Shown piece by piece: positions 63,749-64,000 of a DNA stretch of 64,000 nt. The translations under genes were made by a program, and so were the position numbers. Source of the DNA: Anaerolineales bacterium (lineage in GTDB: Bacteria; Chloroflexota; Anaerolineae; Anaerolineales; Villigracilaceae); NCBI GenBank assembly GCA_020847435.1, contig JADLBX010000032.1, positions 1 through 64,000 on the forward strand, written 5' to 3'. Positions within the stretch are counted from its first letter, which is position 1. Each line of letters starts with the position of its first letter. The notes beneath the pieces are model-generated. The model searched no databases and was not told the origin of the DNA. It worked only from the letters and a program-made list of their open reading frames with translations.

Positions 63749-64000
63749 TTACTCTCCGCTTCCCTCCATCCACGTGGACTGGTACTCGGGCTTCTCGAAT
63801 TCGAGCGCGTCCTTGGTGAGATGCAGGGGATAGAACGTATCCACCATCACGGCGAGTTCCTGCGTTTCTTTTTTGCCGATGCTGGCTTCCGTCATCCCAG
63901 GTTGCGGACCGTGCGCCAAGCCGTAAGGGTGCATGGAAATGTCCGAGCGGTCAATGCCTTTGCGCGACATGAAGTTACCTTCCGCGTAATAGATCACTTC
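63749..64000 (-). CDS. hmgA: Homogentisate 1,2-dioxygenase-like protein, C-terminal part (runs off window)
   Basis: MSRKGIDRSDISMHPYGLAHGPQPGMTEASIGKKETQELAVMVDTFYPL. Confidence 0.75.
   Translation of the reverse strand, partial: EVIYYAEGNFMSRKGIDRSDISMHPYGLAHGPQPGMTEASIGKKETQELAVMVDTFYPLHLTKDALEFEKPEYQSTWMEGSGE

Noticed and set aside
63749-64000. Apparently truncated homogentisate dioxygenase
   Set aside because: Truncation is due to the window edge, not a pseudogene.

Overview
GC-rich window that looks like an Anaerolineae/Chloroflexota-type chromosome. The taxon is inferred from gene content and repeat style, not searched. About 58 CDS are supportable: secDF, M1 peptidase, rpmF-fabD, pckA, an M4 metalloprotease next to an emfourin-like inhibitor, a biotin-dependent acyl-CoA carboxylase operon, a potDABC-type operon, ppdK, hpt/cca/tdk, rplU-rpmA-rpmE, typA, an ABC-F ATPase, and an hmgA-like gene cut by the window end. 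No tRNA, rRNA, CRISPR array or recognisable transposase was seen. The most unusual content: (1) many short palindromic (REP/MITE-like) repeats, several lying IN FRAME inside protein genes, including one between helicase motifs II and III of a UvrD-like gene and 33-bp 15-3-15 palindromes whose two copies differ by a compensated base pair; (2) an accessory island at about 47.1-55.8 kb with a helicase-like protein carrying a degenerate motif II, a GxxExxY (PD-(D/E)XK-like) gene bracketed by palindromic repeat units, a UvrD helicase with a duplicated 3' end, an orphan antitoxin-like ORF, and a visibly AT-rich two-gene wHTH/HEPN (RNxxxH) + wHTH module that is a candidate toxin-antitoxin or defence system; (3) ribosomal protein L31 fused to a domain resembling the RNA polymerase alpha-CTD; (4) hairpins that would sequester the Shine-Dalgarno of an ABC-F gene and of accC. 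All family calls come from motif recognition by eye; no database search was run.
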